From positions 20,589 to 84,588 of the forward strand of contig NZ_JAGGOW010000001.1 of the NCBI RefSeq assembly GCF_018614135.1: a DNA stretch of 64,000 nucleotides, written 5' to 3'. This DNA comes from Streptomyces sp. ISL-66 (GTDB lineage: Bacteria > Actinomycetota > Actinomycetes > Streptomycetales > Streptomycetaceae). The stretch's first letter is position 1. Each line of letters begins with the position of its first letter. The notes below the pieces were generated by a model, which worked only from the letters and a program-made list of their open reading frames with translations, did no database searches and was not told the origin of the DNA. Position numbers and translations under genes: made by a program. This document shows, piece by piece, positions 17,466-25,557 of this stretch.

Positions 17466-18210
17466 AGTGGAGGTCCACTGTGCCGGAGTAGCCGGGCAGT
17501 GTCAGCGCCTTGTGCTCGTCCACTTTCCAGCCGAGCCCGTAGGCGTTGACGTACAGCTGGTAGTTCTGCAGCGCCGGCGAGGCCGCGAGGGCCCTCTTCA
17601 GCGCGGCCGGGTCACCGACGGCCGTCACCTTGTACGGGGGCGAGTAGACCCGGCCCTGGAGGATCAGGGTGTTGCCCACGCAGCGCACGGCGCTGGTGGA
17701 GATCAGCCGCTGGTCCATGACCTGGATGCCCTGGGCGCCGCCCTGCCAGAGGGCGTTCACGACGGCCTGGAGGTCCTGCTGGTGGATCACCAGGTCGTTG
17801 GGCTGGGGCTCGGGCACGTTGGGGATGCGGGCGGTGGCGTTCGGCGGTGCGTCGTTCAGGGTGACGCCCACGGCCCTGCCGGTGAGCTCCTCGGTGCCGG
17901 AGGCGGCGCGCAGGGCGGCCAGTTTGGCGTCCTCGGCCTTGGTGCTGCCGTCGTCGCGCTCGGCGAGGGCGTCCACCTGTCCGCGGACCGTTCCGGTGGC
18001 CTTTTCGAGTTCCAGGTTGTTCTGGCTGCGCTCGTGGATCAGGTCGGACAGCTTCAGGAGCGAGGCGTCCGTCCGGATGTTCGTACCCTTGGAGGTGTTG
18101 AAGCTGGTGACGAAGATCAAGCCGGCCAGGGCGAAAACGGCGGCGGTCAGCAGCCGTACCGGTCTGGCACGGCGACGGGGACCCGCGGAGGAGTCGTCGG
18201 AATTGCTCAA
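17434..18210 (-). CDS. DUF881 family membrane-anchored protein
   Basis: A 258-residue protein with one N-terminal membrane helix (LLTAAVFALAGLIFVTSF) and a predicted extracytoplasmic region. It starts with a coiled-coil-like stretch (LIHERSQNNLELEKATG) and ends in the DUF881 domain with NDLVIHQQDLQAVVNALWQGGA. DUF881 proteins occur beside division genes (crgA, sepF-type loci) in actinobacteria; the function is unknown. The start is taken as TTG 18210 with AAGGAGAAGGG 5 bp upstream; a GTG at 18234 is an alternative. It is divergent from crgA with about 90 bp between. Confidence 0.82.
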   Translation of the reverse strand: MSNSDDSSAGPRRRARPVRLLTAAVFALAGLIFVTSFNTSKGTNIRTDASLLKLSDLIHERSQNNLELEKATGTVRGQVDALAERDDGSTKAEDAKLAALRAASGTEELTGRAVGVTLNDAPPNATARIPNVPEPQPNDLVIHQQDLQAVVNALWQGGAQGIQVMDQRLISTSAVRCVGNTLILQGRVYSPPYKVTAVGDPAALKRALAASPALQNYQLYVNAYGLGWKVDEHKALTLPGYSGTVDLHYAKPLEPATP

Positions 18211-18301
18211 CGTACCCTTCTCCTTCAACGCCACAGGTCCACTACGCTAACGGACGCCCGGGGCAGGCAACGTCCCCAGCCCATCGACAGGAGAGCCCCT
18301 C

Positions 18302-18556
18302 GTGCCGAAGTCACGTATCCGCAAGAAGGACGACTACACCCCGCCGCCCACGCGGACGCCACAGGCGATCAAGCTGACGAACCGCAACTGGGTCGCCCCG
18401 GTCATGCTGGCCTTCTTCGTCATCGGCCTGGTGTGGATCGTCATCTTTTACCTGTCCGACACCCAGCTCCCGATCGAAGCTCTGGGCAATTGGAACATTG
18501 TGGTCGGTTTTGGCTTCATCGCGGCAGGATTCGGCGTCTCCACGCAGTGGAAGTAG
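18302..18556 (+). CDS. crgA: CrgA: cell division regulator
   Basis: An 84-residue protein with a basic cytoplasmic N-terminus ([15 protein letters not shown]), two membrane helices (about residues 30-50 and 62-80) and a very short C-terminus, the full typical CrgA length. CrgA inhibits or coordinates FtsZ-ring formation and growth at division sites in Streptomyces. GTG start at 18302 after AGGAGAG. The gene order next to a rhomboid protease and a cyclophilin is conserved in Streptomyces. Confidence 0.95.
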   Translation: MPKSRIRKKDDYTPPPTRTPQAIKLTNRNWVAPVMLAFFVIGLVWIVIFYLSDTQLPIEALGNWNIVVGFGFIAAGFGVSTQWK

Positions 18557-18606
18557 CCCCGCGATAGTCGCGTGGTACTACCGGCCGCGCAAGCTCTCCC
18601 CATGAG

Positions 18607-18670
18607 TTATCCACAGCGTCATCCACACCTGAGGAAAAGACAGAAGATCTGTGGATAACTCTGTGGAGAG
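18607..18670. promoter_or_regulatory. DnaA-box cluster outside oriC
   Basis: Four DnaA-box-like 9-mers in 64 bp between the convergent crgA and rhomboid genes. They are TTATCCACA (18607-18615) and TCATCCACA (18619-18627) on one strand, then TGTGGATAA (18650-18658) and TGTGGAGAG (18662-18670) inverted. The outer pair matches the strongest E. coli-type box exactly. Spacing within each pair is 12 bp, and the two pairs are mirror images. The region is not a promoter, since both genes end here. S. coelicolor is reported to have clusters (H69, H24, D78) near oriC that titrate DnaA; this may be one counterpart. Confidence 0.75.
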
Positions 18671-18685
18671 TTGACGCCGGTGTGA

Positions 18686-19579
18686 TCAAGTGAGTGCGGA
18701 GAGCTCCGCCGTCCGGACCGCGATCACGGCTGCCGCCAGCAGGAACACCGCCACGCAGGTTCCCCACTGGACGAACCCGCGCTTCCTCGCGCCGCTGCCG
18801 GTCGCGGGCCACAGCAGGCCCAGCGCGAGCAGCGCGCCGGTCACCAGACCGCCGATGTGGACCTGCCAGGACACGTTCAGACGGCCGCCGAACGGCACGA
18901 AGGTCAGGACCAGCATGAACACCACCACGGTGATCAGCGGGCGCATCTCGTACCGCCTCAGGCGGGCCAGCACCACGGTGGCGCCGAGCAGGCCGAAGAC
19001 GGCCCCGGAGGCGCCGAGGGTCGCGACGTTCGGCGGGGTCAGCAGATAGACGAGGGCGCTGCCGCCCAGCGCCGACAACAGGTACACGGTGAGGTAGCGG
19101 GCCCGGCCGAGCGCCTGCTCCAGCGGGCCGCCGATGAACCACAGCCCGAGCATGTTGCCGGCGAGGTGCCACCAGTAGACGTGCGTGAACGCCGAGGTCA
19201 GCAGCCGGTGGTACTCGCCCGTGGAGACGCCCTCGACGGGACCGCCGAGCTGTTCGCGGTACCGGCCGAGGAGCTCGAGCTGGATCGCCAGCTCGGGGAA
19301 AGCCGCCGCCGCGAGGAAAACGGCGACGTTGATCCCGATGAGGATCTTGGTGACCCGGTGCGGATCGGCGGCGACCACGCCGCCCGCGATGGTGCGCGGG
19401 GCGCTGGCGGTGGCCCCGCGGCCCGTACCGGAGCCGCCCCGGACGCATGCGGGGCACTGGAAGCCGACGGAGGCGCTGATCATGCACTCGGGACAGATCG
19501 GCCGCTCACAGCGCGTGCAGCGGATCCCGGTGTCGCGGTCCGGATGGCGGTAGCAGCCCGGAAGACGGTCGGTGTCCAT
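18686..19579 (-). CDS. Rhomboid-family intramembrane serine protease with zinc-finger N-terminus
   Basis: A 297-residue protein. Residues 8-45 contain a B-box/treble-clef-like cysteine set (CYRHPDRDTGIRC, CERPICPEC, CPAC). Residues 75-290 form the rhomboid core of about seven membrane helices, with the catalytic serine in TLGASGAVFGLLGA and histidine in QVHIGGLVTGALL. The HxxxN loop (HLAGNMLGLWF) supports activity. It cleaves substrates within the membrane; none is known here. The gene is convergent with crgA across the DnaA-box cluster. Confidence 0.92.
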   Translation of the reverse strand: MDTDRLPGCYRHPDRDTGIRCTRCERPICPECMISASVGFQCPACVRGGSGTGRGATASAPRTIAGGVVAADPHRVTKILIGINVAVFLAAAAFPELAIQLELLGRYREQLGGPVEGVSTGEYHRLLTSAFTHVYWWHLAGNMLGLWFIGGPLEQALGRARYLTVYLLSALGGSALVYLLTPPNVATLGASGAVFGLLGATVVLARLRRYEMRPLITVVVFMLVLTFVPFGGRLNVSWQVHIGGLVTGALLALGLLWPATGSGARKRGFVQWGTCVAVFLLAAAVIAVRTAELSALT

Positions 19580-19710
19580 CGGTCCCCTCGGTCGGCGGCG
19601 AGCGGCGGGGCGGCGGATCCCGCCGCGCGCGCCCGTCCGGTACGTATCGAGTACGGACGGGCGGGTCGGAAAGGTTCCCGGACGGCGCCGACGGGGACGG
19701 GACGGCGACG

Positions 19711-19810
19711 GGCCGGACTGGGCTGGGCGGGACCGGGCTGGGCTGGGCGGGACCGGGCTGGGCTGGGCGGGACCGGGCTGGGCGGGGCGGGACCGGGCTG
19801 GGCTGGGCGA
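19711..19810. repeat. Tandem 20-bp repeat
   Basis: Four adjacent 20-bp units with core GGCTGGGCGGGACCGGGCTG (19721-19800, one T-to-G change in the fourth), plus degenerate half-units on both sides. It lies after the cyclophilin stop and before the rhomboid start. It has no spacers of CRISPR type, is purely GC-rich, and is likely a slippage-prone minisatellite. Confidence 0.85.
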
Positions 19811-19819
19811 CTCCCGCGG

Positions 19820-20347
19820 TCAGCGCCGCTCGATGGCCACGGACTGGAGGACCACGTCGTCGACGGGCCGCTCGGTGCGCGGGTTGGTAGGGCCGGCGGC
19901 GATCGCGTCCACGATCTTCTGGCTGGCCTTGTCGGTGACCTCGCCGAAGATGGTGTGCTTGCGCGTCAGCCACGCGGTCGGGGCGACGGTGATGAAGAAC
20001 TGCGAGCCGTTGGTCCCCGGGCCGGCGTTGGCCATGGCCAGCAGGTAGGGCTTGGTGAAGGTCAGGTCGGGGTGGAACTCGTCGGCGAACTGGTAGCCGG
20101 GACCGCCGGTGCCGTTACCGAGCGGGTCACCGCCCTGGACCATGAAACCGCTGATGACGCGGTGGAAGACGGTGCCGTCGTAGAGCGGGTCCGTGGTCTT
20201 CTGCCCGTCCGAGGGACGCGTCCATTCGCGGGCGCCCGTGGCGAGCTCCACGAAGTTGCGCACGGTCTTGGGGGCGAAGTTCTCCAGCAGCTCGACCTCG
20301 ATGTCGCCGTGGCTGGTCTTCAGGGTGGCGTAGAGCTTCTCGGCCAC
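19820..20347 (-). CDS. Cyclophilin-type peptidyl-prolyl isomerase
   Basis: A 175-residue cytosolic cyclophilin. The catalytic arginine is in FHRVISGFMVQGGDP, with the substrate-pocket segment GTNGSQFFIT. It speeds cis-trans isomerisation of proline peptide bonds in protein folding. No signal peptide. The start is set at GTG 20347 (AEKLYATLKTSHGD) with GGAAGG 7 bp upstream; an in-frame ATG seven codons earlier (20368) is the alternative. It is divergent from the DUF5324 gene. Confidence 0.95.
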   Translation of the reverse strand: MAEKLYATLKTSHGDIEVELLENFAPKTVRNFVELATGAREWTRPSDGQKTTDPLYDGTVFHRVISGFMVQGGDPLGNGTGGPGYQFADEFHPDLTFTKPYLLAMANAGPGTNGSQFFITVAPTAWLTRKHTIFGEVTDKASQKIVDAIAAGPTNPRTERPVDDVVLQSVAIERR

Positions 20348-20524
20348 GGATCCGCCTTCCTTAGTCATCACTGTCGGTTTCAGATCCTCCCACGGAGGAA
20401 AGCGCCGGGTAGAAATCGTCCACCCATATGCCATGTCACGCATGCCGGACGGCGGGATGAGAGGCATGATCCGACAAAGGGTGGAAAGGTGAGAACCGTG
20501 TCCGCCACCGAAGAGGAGGATCCC

Positions 20525-21295
20525 GTGACCCGCAAGGAAAGCGTGCGCCTGGCAGCGACGAGTGCCAGGGATACCGCGCGGCACGCAGCGGAAGTGGTGG
20601 CGCCGTACGCGGAATCCGCCAGGCACGCCGCGGTGCATTACGCCCACGAAGCGAATGAACGGCTCGCCCCGAAGGTTTCGTACGCGGCGAACGAGGCCGC
20701 CAAACAAGCCCGCGTCACCTACGACAGCCACCTGCATCCGCGGATCAAGTCGGCGCGCGCCCACGTGCCGCCGCATGTGGACCGGGCCGCGACGAATGCC
20801 GTACGGCAGACCAAGCTGGCCGCCCGGCACGCGGCGGACTACACGCAGCCCCGCTTGGAGAGCGCGTTCGCGGCTGCCCAGCCGGTGGCCGAGGAGGCCG
20901 CTTCCCGGTCGGCGGCCGCGCTGGCGGCGCTGCGCGGCCAGGTGACGGCCAAGGACGTGCAGAAGCTCGTACGGCGCAATGAGCGGCGGTGCCGGACGGG
21001 CCGGCTGCTCAAGGGCGCCGCGCTGATCGGCCTCCTGGCCGGCGGCGCCTTCGCGGCGTGGAAGTGGTGGGACCAGCAGTCGAACCCGGACTGGCTCGTC
21101 GAGCCGCCGGCGGCCACCGAAGTGCCGGCGCGGGACGAGGCGGCCCCGGCGACCTTCGACGACGAGCTGGCGGCGAAGGAGCACGAGGCGCAGACCGGAC
21201 TCGCGGCGGAACCGGGGGTCTCCACCCTGGAGGCGGAGGCCCAGGCCGCGCAGGAGCGCATCGACGCGGAAGACGCCAAGCGCAAGCACCGCTGA
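20525..21295 (+). CDS. DUF5324 family protein
   Basis: A 256-residue Ala-rich protein. Residues 1-150 are helical with many AR(H/Y)AA heptad-like repeats (ESARHAAVHYAHEAN), suggesting an amphipathic or coiled-coil structure. A single membrane helix near residues 160-178 (LLKGAALIGLLAGGAFAAW) is followed by an acidic Ala/Glu C-terminus. Start is GTG 20525 with GAGGAGGA at 5 bp spacing; the open frame runs far upstream but antisense to the cyclophilin. It is a conserved Streptomyces family of unknown function in this position. Confidence 0.8.
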   Translation: MTRKESVRLAATSARDTARHAAEVVAPYAESARHAAVHYAHEANERLAPKVSYAANEAAKQARVTYDSHLHPRIKSARAHVPPHVDRAATNAVRQTKLAARHAADYTQPRLESAFAAAQPVAEEAASRSAAALAALRGQVTAKDVQKLVRRNERRCRTGRLLKGAALIGLLAGGAFAAWKWWDQQSNPDWLVEPPAATEVPARDEAAPATFDDELAAKEHEAQTGLAAEPGVSTLEAEAQAAQERIDAEDAKRKHR

Positions 21296-21324
21296 GGGCA
21301 CGGAAGACGGAACGAGAAGACGGA

Positions 21325-21367
21325 AAAGAGGGGCCGGGATCCTTTTCGGATCCGGGCCCCTCTTCGC
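21325..21367. terminator. Bidirectional terminator
   Basis: Inverted repeat GAGGGGCCGGGATCC with loop TTTTC and complementary arm GGATCCGGGCCCCTC, flanked by A- and T-rich ends. It lies between the convergent DUF5324 and LysM genes. Confidence 0.85.
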
Positions 21368-21377
21368 TTTGTCCGGG

Positions 21378-21866
21378 TCAGCTGGGGAGCGTGAGCTTCA
21401 TGCCCGGGTGGATCATGTCGGGGTTGGACCCGACGACGCCCTTGTTCATGGCGTAGAGCTCGCGCCAGCGGCCCTCGTTGCCCAGCTCCCGGCGGGCGAT
21501 CGCGGAGAGCGAGTCACCGGGGCGGACGGTGTAGGTGCGCTGCGCCTTGGGCGCGGGCTTCATCGGGGCCGCGGGCACCGCCTTGTGTGCGGCGGAGGCC
21601 GGCGTGGGGGTGTGCGAAGCGGGGCGGGCGGCGGGCGGCGGGGCGGGGGCCGCCGTGGGCGTGCGGGGCGCCGAGGCCGCCATGCGCTCGGCGGCCGCCT
21701 TGGTGGCCGCCGCCGAGTCGGTGTACTTGGTCCCGGTCTTGTCGGGCATCGCGGCCGGCGGCCGCGGACCGGCCGCGGCCTGCTGCTGCACCTGCTCCGT
21801 CGCCTTCTCGCCCTCGTGTTCCTTCTTCTTGTCCTTGTCGGACTTCAGGAAATCGAAGAGTCCCAT
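21378..21866 (-). CDS. LysM-domain protein
   Basis: A 162-residue protein with a charged N-terminus (GLFDFLKSDKDKKKEHEGEK), a long Ala/Pro/Thr-rich linker and a C-terminal LysM motif (about residues 113-160: YTVRPGDSLSAIARRELGN ... MIHPGMKLTLP). LysM binds GlcNAc-containing glycans such as peptidoglycan. There is no signal peptide, so it is either cytosolic or exported by another route, as for similar actinobacterial YgaU-like proteins. Monocistronic, with a ribosome site GGAGGCGTAC before the start. Confidence 0.88.
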   Translation of the reverse strand: MGLFDFLKSDKDKKKEHEGEKATEQVQQQAAAGPRPPAAMPDKTGTKYTDSAAATKAAAERMAASAPRTPTAAPAPPPAARPASHTPTPASAAHKAVPAAPMKPAPKAQRTYTVRPGDSLSAIARRELGNEGRWRELYAMNKGVVGSNPDMIHPGMKLTLPS

Positions 21867-21978
21867 GTGTGTACGCCTCCGGCGTGGTGTTGCCCCCTGG
21901 GCTGAGTGCCCTTCCCCACTCTCGGCCAGAAGGCGTCGGGCGGCCGTGTGACTGAGCCGTCAGGGCGACACCGGCCGG

Positions 21979-22458
21979 CTACTGCCGAGCGCGCCGGGCG
22001 GGCCGCGGACCCTCCGACGGGGTCTCCAGATCGCCCTGGGTCAGCAGCTTCAGACCGCGCAGCAGAGCCGCGCGGTCCGCGTCCCCGAGGGAGGCGAGGG
22101 CGTCGGCGTGCACCCGGTCGACGATGCGGCTGCTCCGCTCGGCGAGGGCCGCGCCCCGCTCGGTGACGAAGATGACGCGGGCCCGGCGGTCCTTGGTGGA
22201 GGGGCGCCGCTCCGCGAGTCCGGCCTGCTCCAGGGCGTCGACGGTGACGACCATCGTCGTTTTGTCCATGTCCCCGATCTCGGCGAGCTGGATCTGGGTG
22301 CGCTCCTCCTCCAGCGCGTGCACGAGGACGCAGTGCATGCGGGCCGTGAGTCCCACCTCGGCGAGGGCGGCCGCCATGCGGGTGCGCAGGACATGGCTGG
22401 TGTGGTCCAGGAGGAAGGAGAGATCCGGCTCGGTCTGGGCGGGTGCCATGGCAGTCAT
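21979..22458 (-). CDS. MarR-family transcriptional regulator
   Basis: A 159-residue winged-helix protein. The DNA-recognition helix lies in QLAEIGDMDKTTMVVTVDALEQAGL, and the wing in RRPSTKDRRARVIFVTERG, the classic DR(R)A motif of MarR proteins. It is divergently transcribed from the drug-efflux gene with a 150-bp gap, the standard layout of a repressor released by a pump substrate. The ligand is unknown. Confidence 0.93.
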   Translation of the reverse strand: MTAMAPAQTEPDLSFLLDHTSHVLRTRMAAALAEVGLTARMHCVLVHALEEERTQIQLAEIGDMDKTTMVVTVDALEQAGLAERRPSTKDRRARVIFVTERGAALAERSSRIVDRVHADALASLGDADRAALLRGLKLLTQGDLETPSEGPRPARRARQ

Positions 22459-22487
22459 ACCGCCCAGCCTAGCAATTCGATCCGAAA

Positions 22488-22514
22488 GAAATCGTCTGCA
22501 ACGAAACTATCTGC
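22488..22514. promoter_or_regulatory. Possible MarR operator half-sites
   Basis: Two related 12-mers, GAAATCGTCTGC (22488) and GAAACTATCTGC (22503), repeat directly with 15-bp period in the AT-richer part of the gap between the MarR and MFS starts. A direct repeat is unusual for a MarR site, so this is tentative. Confidence 0.3.
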
Positions 22515-22610
22515 TACGGTCATACCAGTCGCCCTCGCTCCGCCCAGAACGGGCTGCCGCCCAGGACGGGCCGCCGATGACGGGCCGCCGATCACAGACT
22601 GGAGAGCCAG

Positions 22611-24119
22611 ATGCCTGCCGCTTCCGCTCCCGCCCTTCCTTCCTCAGCCGCCGACCGTGCCGTCGACCGCGGCATCGACCCCGCCCCGGCCGTCGCCGCG
22701 CCGGCCGCCCCGCGCGGGCTGCGTTCCCGCTGGACCGCCCTCGGGGTGCTGTCCACCGGCGTGCTGATGACGGTCCTGGACGGCAGCATCGTCACCGTCG
22801 CGATGCCCGCCATCCAGAACGACCTGGGCTTCACCCCCGCCGGACTCAGCTGGGTCGTCAACGCCTACCTCATCGCTTTCGGCAGCCTGCTGCTGCTCGC
22901 GGGCCGGCTCGGCGACCTGATCGGCCGCAAGCGGATGTTCCTCGCCGGGACCGGCGTCTTCACCGGGGCCTCGCTGCTCGCCGGTTTCGCCGGCTCCCCC
23001 GAGGTGCTGATAGCCGCGCGCTTCCTGCAGGGCCTCGGCAGTGCCATGGCCGCGGCCGTCAGCCTCGGCATCCTGGTCACCCTGTTCACCGAGGCCCGCG
23101 AGCGGGCCAAGGCCATCGCCGTCTTCTCCTTCACCGGCGCGGCCGGGGCCTCCCTGGGGCAGGTGCTCGGCGGGGTCCTGACCGACGCCCTCGACTGGCA
23201 CTGGATCTTCTTCATCAACCTGCCCATCGGGCTCGCCGCCCTGGCGCTGGCCCTGCCCGCCCTCCCCTCGGACGGGGCACAGGCCGGGCCCGAGCGGCGG
23301 GCCGGTGCCGACGTCCTCGGCGCGGCCCTCGTCACCGCCGGTCTGATGCTGGGCATCTACACCGTCGTCGAGGTGGAGCAGTACGGCTGGCTCTCCGCGC
23401 ACACCCTGGGTCTCGGGACGCTCTCACTGGCCCTGCTCGCCGGCTTCACGCTCCGCCAGGCCAAGGCCCGGACCCCGCTGGTGCCGCTGCGGATCTTCCG
23501 CTCCCGGACCGTGGTCGGCGCCAACCTGGTCCAGATGCTGATGGTGGCCGCCCTGTTCTCCTTCCAGGTCCTGGTCGCCCTCTACCTCCAGAACGTGCTC
23601 GGCTACGGAGCCGCCGAGACCGGGCTCGCCATGCTCCCGGCGGCCCTGGTCATCGGCGCGGTCTCGCTCGGCGCCTCCGCCCCGCTGAACGCCCGCTTCG
23701 GCGAGCGCAACGTGCTGCTGACCGGCCTCGTCCTGCTGGTGGCGGCCCTGGGCCTGCTGACCCGGCTCCCGGTCCGGGCCGACTACGTCACCGACCTGCT
23801 GCCCGTGATGCTGCTGGCCGCCGGCTTCGGCCTGGCCCTGCCGGCCCTCACCGCCCTGGGCATGTCCGGCGCCGACGAGCGGGACGCGGGCCTCACCTCG
23901 GGCCTGTTCAACACCACCCAGCAGATCGGCATGGCCCTCGGCGTCGCCGTCCTGTCCACCCTGGCCGCCTCCCGTACGGAGGCCCGGCTCGGTGCCGGCC
24001 ACAGCCGCGCCGAGGCCCTGACCTCCGGCTACCACCTGGCCTTCGGGATCGGCTCCGGCCTCCTGATCACGGCCCTCGTGGTGACGGCGGTAGCGCTGCG
24101 GAGCACCCCGCGCCCGTAG
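22611..24119 (+). CDS. MFS drug exporter, DHA2 (14-TM) family
   Basis: A 502-residue polytopic protein with about 14 membrane segments. Family marks are LDGSIVTVAMPAIQ in the first helix (motif D of 14-TM exporters), GRLGDLIGRKR (motif A) and the GAAGASLGQVLGG region (motif C, antiporter signature). It exports drugs or secondary metabolites by proton exchange. The N-terminus is long and Ala/Pro-rich. ATG 22611 follows GGAGAG. Control by the divergent MarR is likely. Substrate is unknown. Confidence 0.92.
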   Translation: MPAASAPALPSSAADRAVDRGIDPAPAVAAPAAPRGLRSRWTALGVLSTGVLMTVLDGSIVTVAMPAIQNDLGFTPAGLSWVVNAYLIAFGSLLLLAGRLGDLIGRKRMFLAGTGVFTGASLLAGFAGSPEVLIAARFLQGLGSAMAAAVSLGILVTLFTEARERAKAIAVFSFTGAAGASLGQVLGGVLTDALDWHWIFFINLPIGLAALALALPALPSDGAQAGPERRAGADVLGAALVTAGLMLGIYTVVEVEQYGWLSAHTLGLGTLSLALLAGFTLRQAKARTPLVPLRIFRSRTVVGANLVQMLMVAALFSFQVLVALYLQNVLGYGAAETGLAMLPAALVIGAVSLGASAPLNARFGERNVLLTGLVLLVAALGLLTRLPVRADYVTDLLPVMLLAAGFGLALPALTALGMSGADERDAGLTSGLFNTTQQIGMALGVAVLSTLAASRTEARLGAGHSRAEALTSGYHLAFGIGSGLLITALVVTAVALRSTPRP

Positions 24120-24150
24120 CTCCGGTCTTCACCGGCCACTGTCTGGCGAT

Positions 24151-24164
24151 GTTTCACGTGAAAC
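24151..24164. promoter_or_regulatory. parS centromere site
   Basis: A perfect GTTTCACGTGAAAC between the MFS gene and its terminator. It marks ParB loading about 38 kb from the parAB genes and shows that the accessory segment is part of the ParB-covered zone. Confidence 0.93.
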
Positions 24165-24166
24165 AT

Positions 24167-24201
24167 CGACCGCCGACCGCCGACCGCCGACCGCCGACTG
24201 C
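24167..24201. repeat. Five 7-bp tandem repeats beside parS
   Basis: CGACCGC is repeated four times, then CGACTGC, starting 2 bp after the parS palindrome. Short and GC-rich; likely simple slippage. Confidence 0.75.
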
Positions 24202-24207
24202 CGGACA

Positions 24208-24249
24208 CGCCGGTGGGCCGCTCCGCACCTTCGGAGCGGCCCACCGGCG
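24208..24249. terminator. Bidirectional terminator
   Basis: Perfect 18-bp stem CGCCGGTGGGCCGCTCCG with 6-base loop CACCTT and its complement. It sits between the convergent MFS and PEP-mutase-family genes. Confidence 0.88.
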
Positions 24250-24264
24250 CATGCGTCCGAAGGC

Positions 24265-25083
24265 CTACTTCACGAAGAGCCCGTTGAGCGTCGAGTAGTC
24301 CAGCGATCCGCCGAGGGACCCGTAGGTGCCCTGCCCCAACAGCTCGACGGCAGCCGCACGGGCCGCGGCGTACGCGGACTGAGCCACGCCGGTGCCGACG
24401 CTGACCCTGCGCACCCCCGCCCCCGCGAGCTCCGCCACCGACGGACCCCCCGGGCCCGCCATGGCGTTGACCGGCAGCGCCCCCTTGGCGATCTCGCCCA
24501 GGGCCTCCAGGTCCAGTAGCCCGGGCACGAAGATCCCGTCGGCGCCGGCGGCCGCGTACGCCTCGACGCGCGCGAGCACGTCGGCCAGCCGGCCGGACTC
24601 CTCGCCGATGCCGAACAGGAACACGTCGGTGCGGGCGTTGATCACCAGCTCCGGCAGCCCGGCGGCGGCCGCCGCCCCGCGGGCGGCGCGGATCCGCCCG
24701 GCCTGCTCCGCAGGGGTGTACAGCGTGCCGTCGGAGGCCTTGGAGTCCTCCAGGTTGATGCCGACGGCGCCCACCGCGACGACCTCGCGCACGGTGGCCG
24801 CGACGTCCTCGTAGCCGCCCTCCACGTCCACGGAGACCGGCACGTCCACGGCGGCCACGATCCGGGCGGCGGCTTCCAGCATCTCCGCACGCGTCGCGTG
24901 CTGGCCGTCCCCGCGCCCGATCGACCAGGCCACCCCACCGCTGGTCGTGGCGATGGCCGGCGCACCGGCCGCCACGATCACCGCCGCGCTGCCCGCGTCC
25001 CAGGCGTTGGGCAGCACGAGCAACGATTCGCCCAACTTCCGCAGCCGCAGCGCCCTCTCGGTGGTCTTGGCATCCACAGTCAT
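24265..25083 (-). CDS. Isocitrate lyase/PEP mutase superfamily enzyme
   Basis: A 272-residue TIM-barrel protein. It has LLVLPNAWDAGSA near the start, DVEGGYED (metal-binding strand), GINLEDSK and NARTDVFL, the pattern of small carboxyphosphonoenolpyruvate mutase/methylisocitrate-lyase-like proteins. The KKCGH signature of true isocitrate lyase is absent, so C-C or C-P bond chemistry on an unknown 2-hydroxyacid or phosphonate is the safest statement. Start is ATG 25083 with GAGGAG 7 bp upstream. It is single, with no phosphonate genes nearby. Confidence 0.85.
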   Translation of the reverse strand: MTVDAKTTERALRLRKLGESLLVLPNAWDAGSAAVIVAAGAPAIATTSGGVAWSIGRGDGQHATRAEMLEAAARIVAAVDVPVSVDVEGGYEDVAATVREVVAVGAVGINLEDSKASDGTLYTPAEQAGRIRAARGAAAAAGLPELVINARTDVFLFGIGEESGRLADVLARVEAYAAAGADGIFVPGLLDLEALGEIAKGALPVNAMAGPGGPSVAELAGAGVRRVSVGTGVAQSAYAAARAAAVELLGQGTYGSLGGSLDYSTLNGLFVK

Positions 25084-25557
25084 CCGGAACTCCTCAGCCT
25101 TGCCCTGCCGAATGATCGTCATATCGGCCTGTCCGGTACGGACTTTAGCCAGCATGTGACGCACCTGGCCGTCAATAACCGGCCATGTCAGCGGCGTTGG
25201 CCGGGCTGACCTCAGGTGATGCCGGAAGCCGACAGCAGCCGGCAGGCCGTGCCCGCCCGGATCTCCCGCACCGTGCCGGCCCGTTCCTTCACGTTCCCTG
25301 ACGTTCCCTTACAGAGACTCACAGAGGCTTGAACAAGCCTGTATCGCAAGGCATTGAAGCGGATTCGGCCAGCGGAAATAATTCGTTGTACTCGCGCACG
25401 CGGATTTCCGTGCGCCCAGAGGCGAGCGTGCGATGAGTCATCGCCTGGAAGAACCCGAGAGGCGAAGCTTGTGTCCGCACGACCGGTGTTCGCCGAAGAC
25501 GTCCTCGGATAGGCCTGGGCCAGACGTACGACCGCCCCTATTTGGAGGATCTCATTC
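25084..25557. other. 474-bp intergenic, no gene
   Basis: Divergent promoter region of the PEP-mutase-family gene and the 489-residue protein. It is AT-richer than its surroundings (for example GGAAATAATTCG near 25374-25385) and contains the near-repeat ACGTTCCCT twice at 25291-25310. No coding frame or RNA structure is convincing. A GGAGGA ribosome site precedes the gene on the right. Confidence 0.5.

Noticed and set aside
19711..19810. CRISPR array
   Set aside because: Units abut without variable spacers and no cas genes are present. No CRISPR array was seen anywhere in the window.
24265..25083. True isocitrate lyase
   Set aside because: Length is 272 residues, and the KKCGH active-site signature is missing; only superfamily membership is supported.
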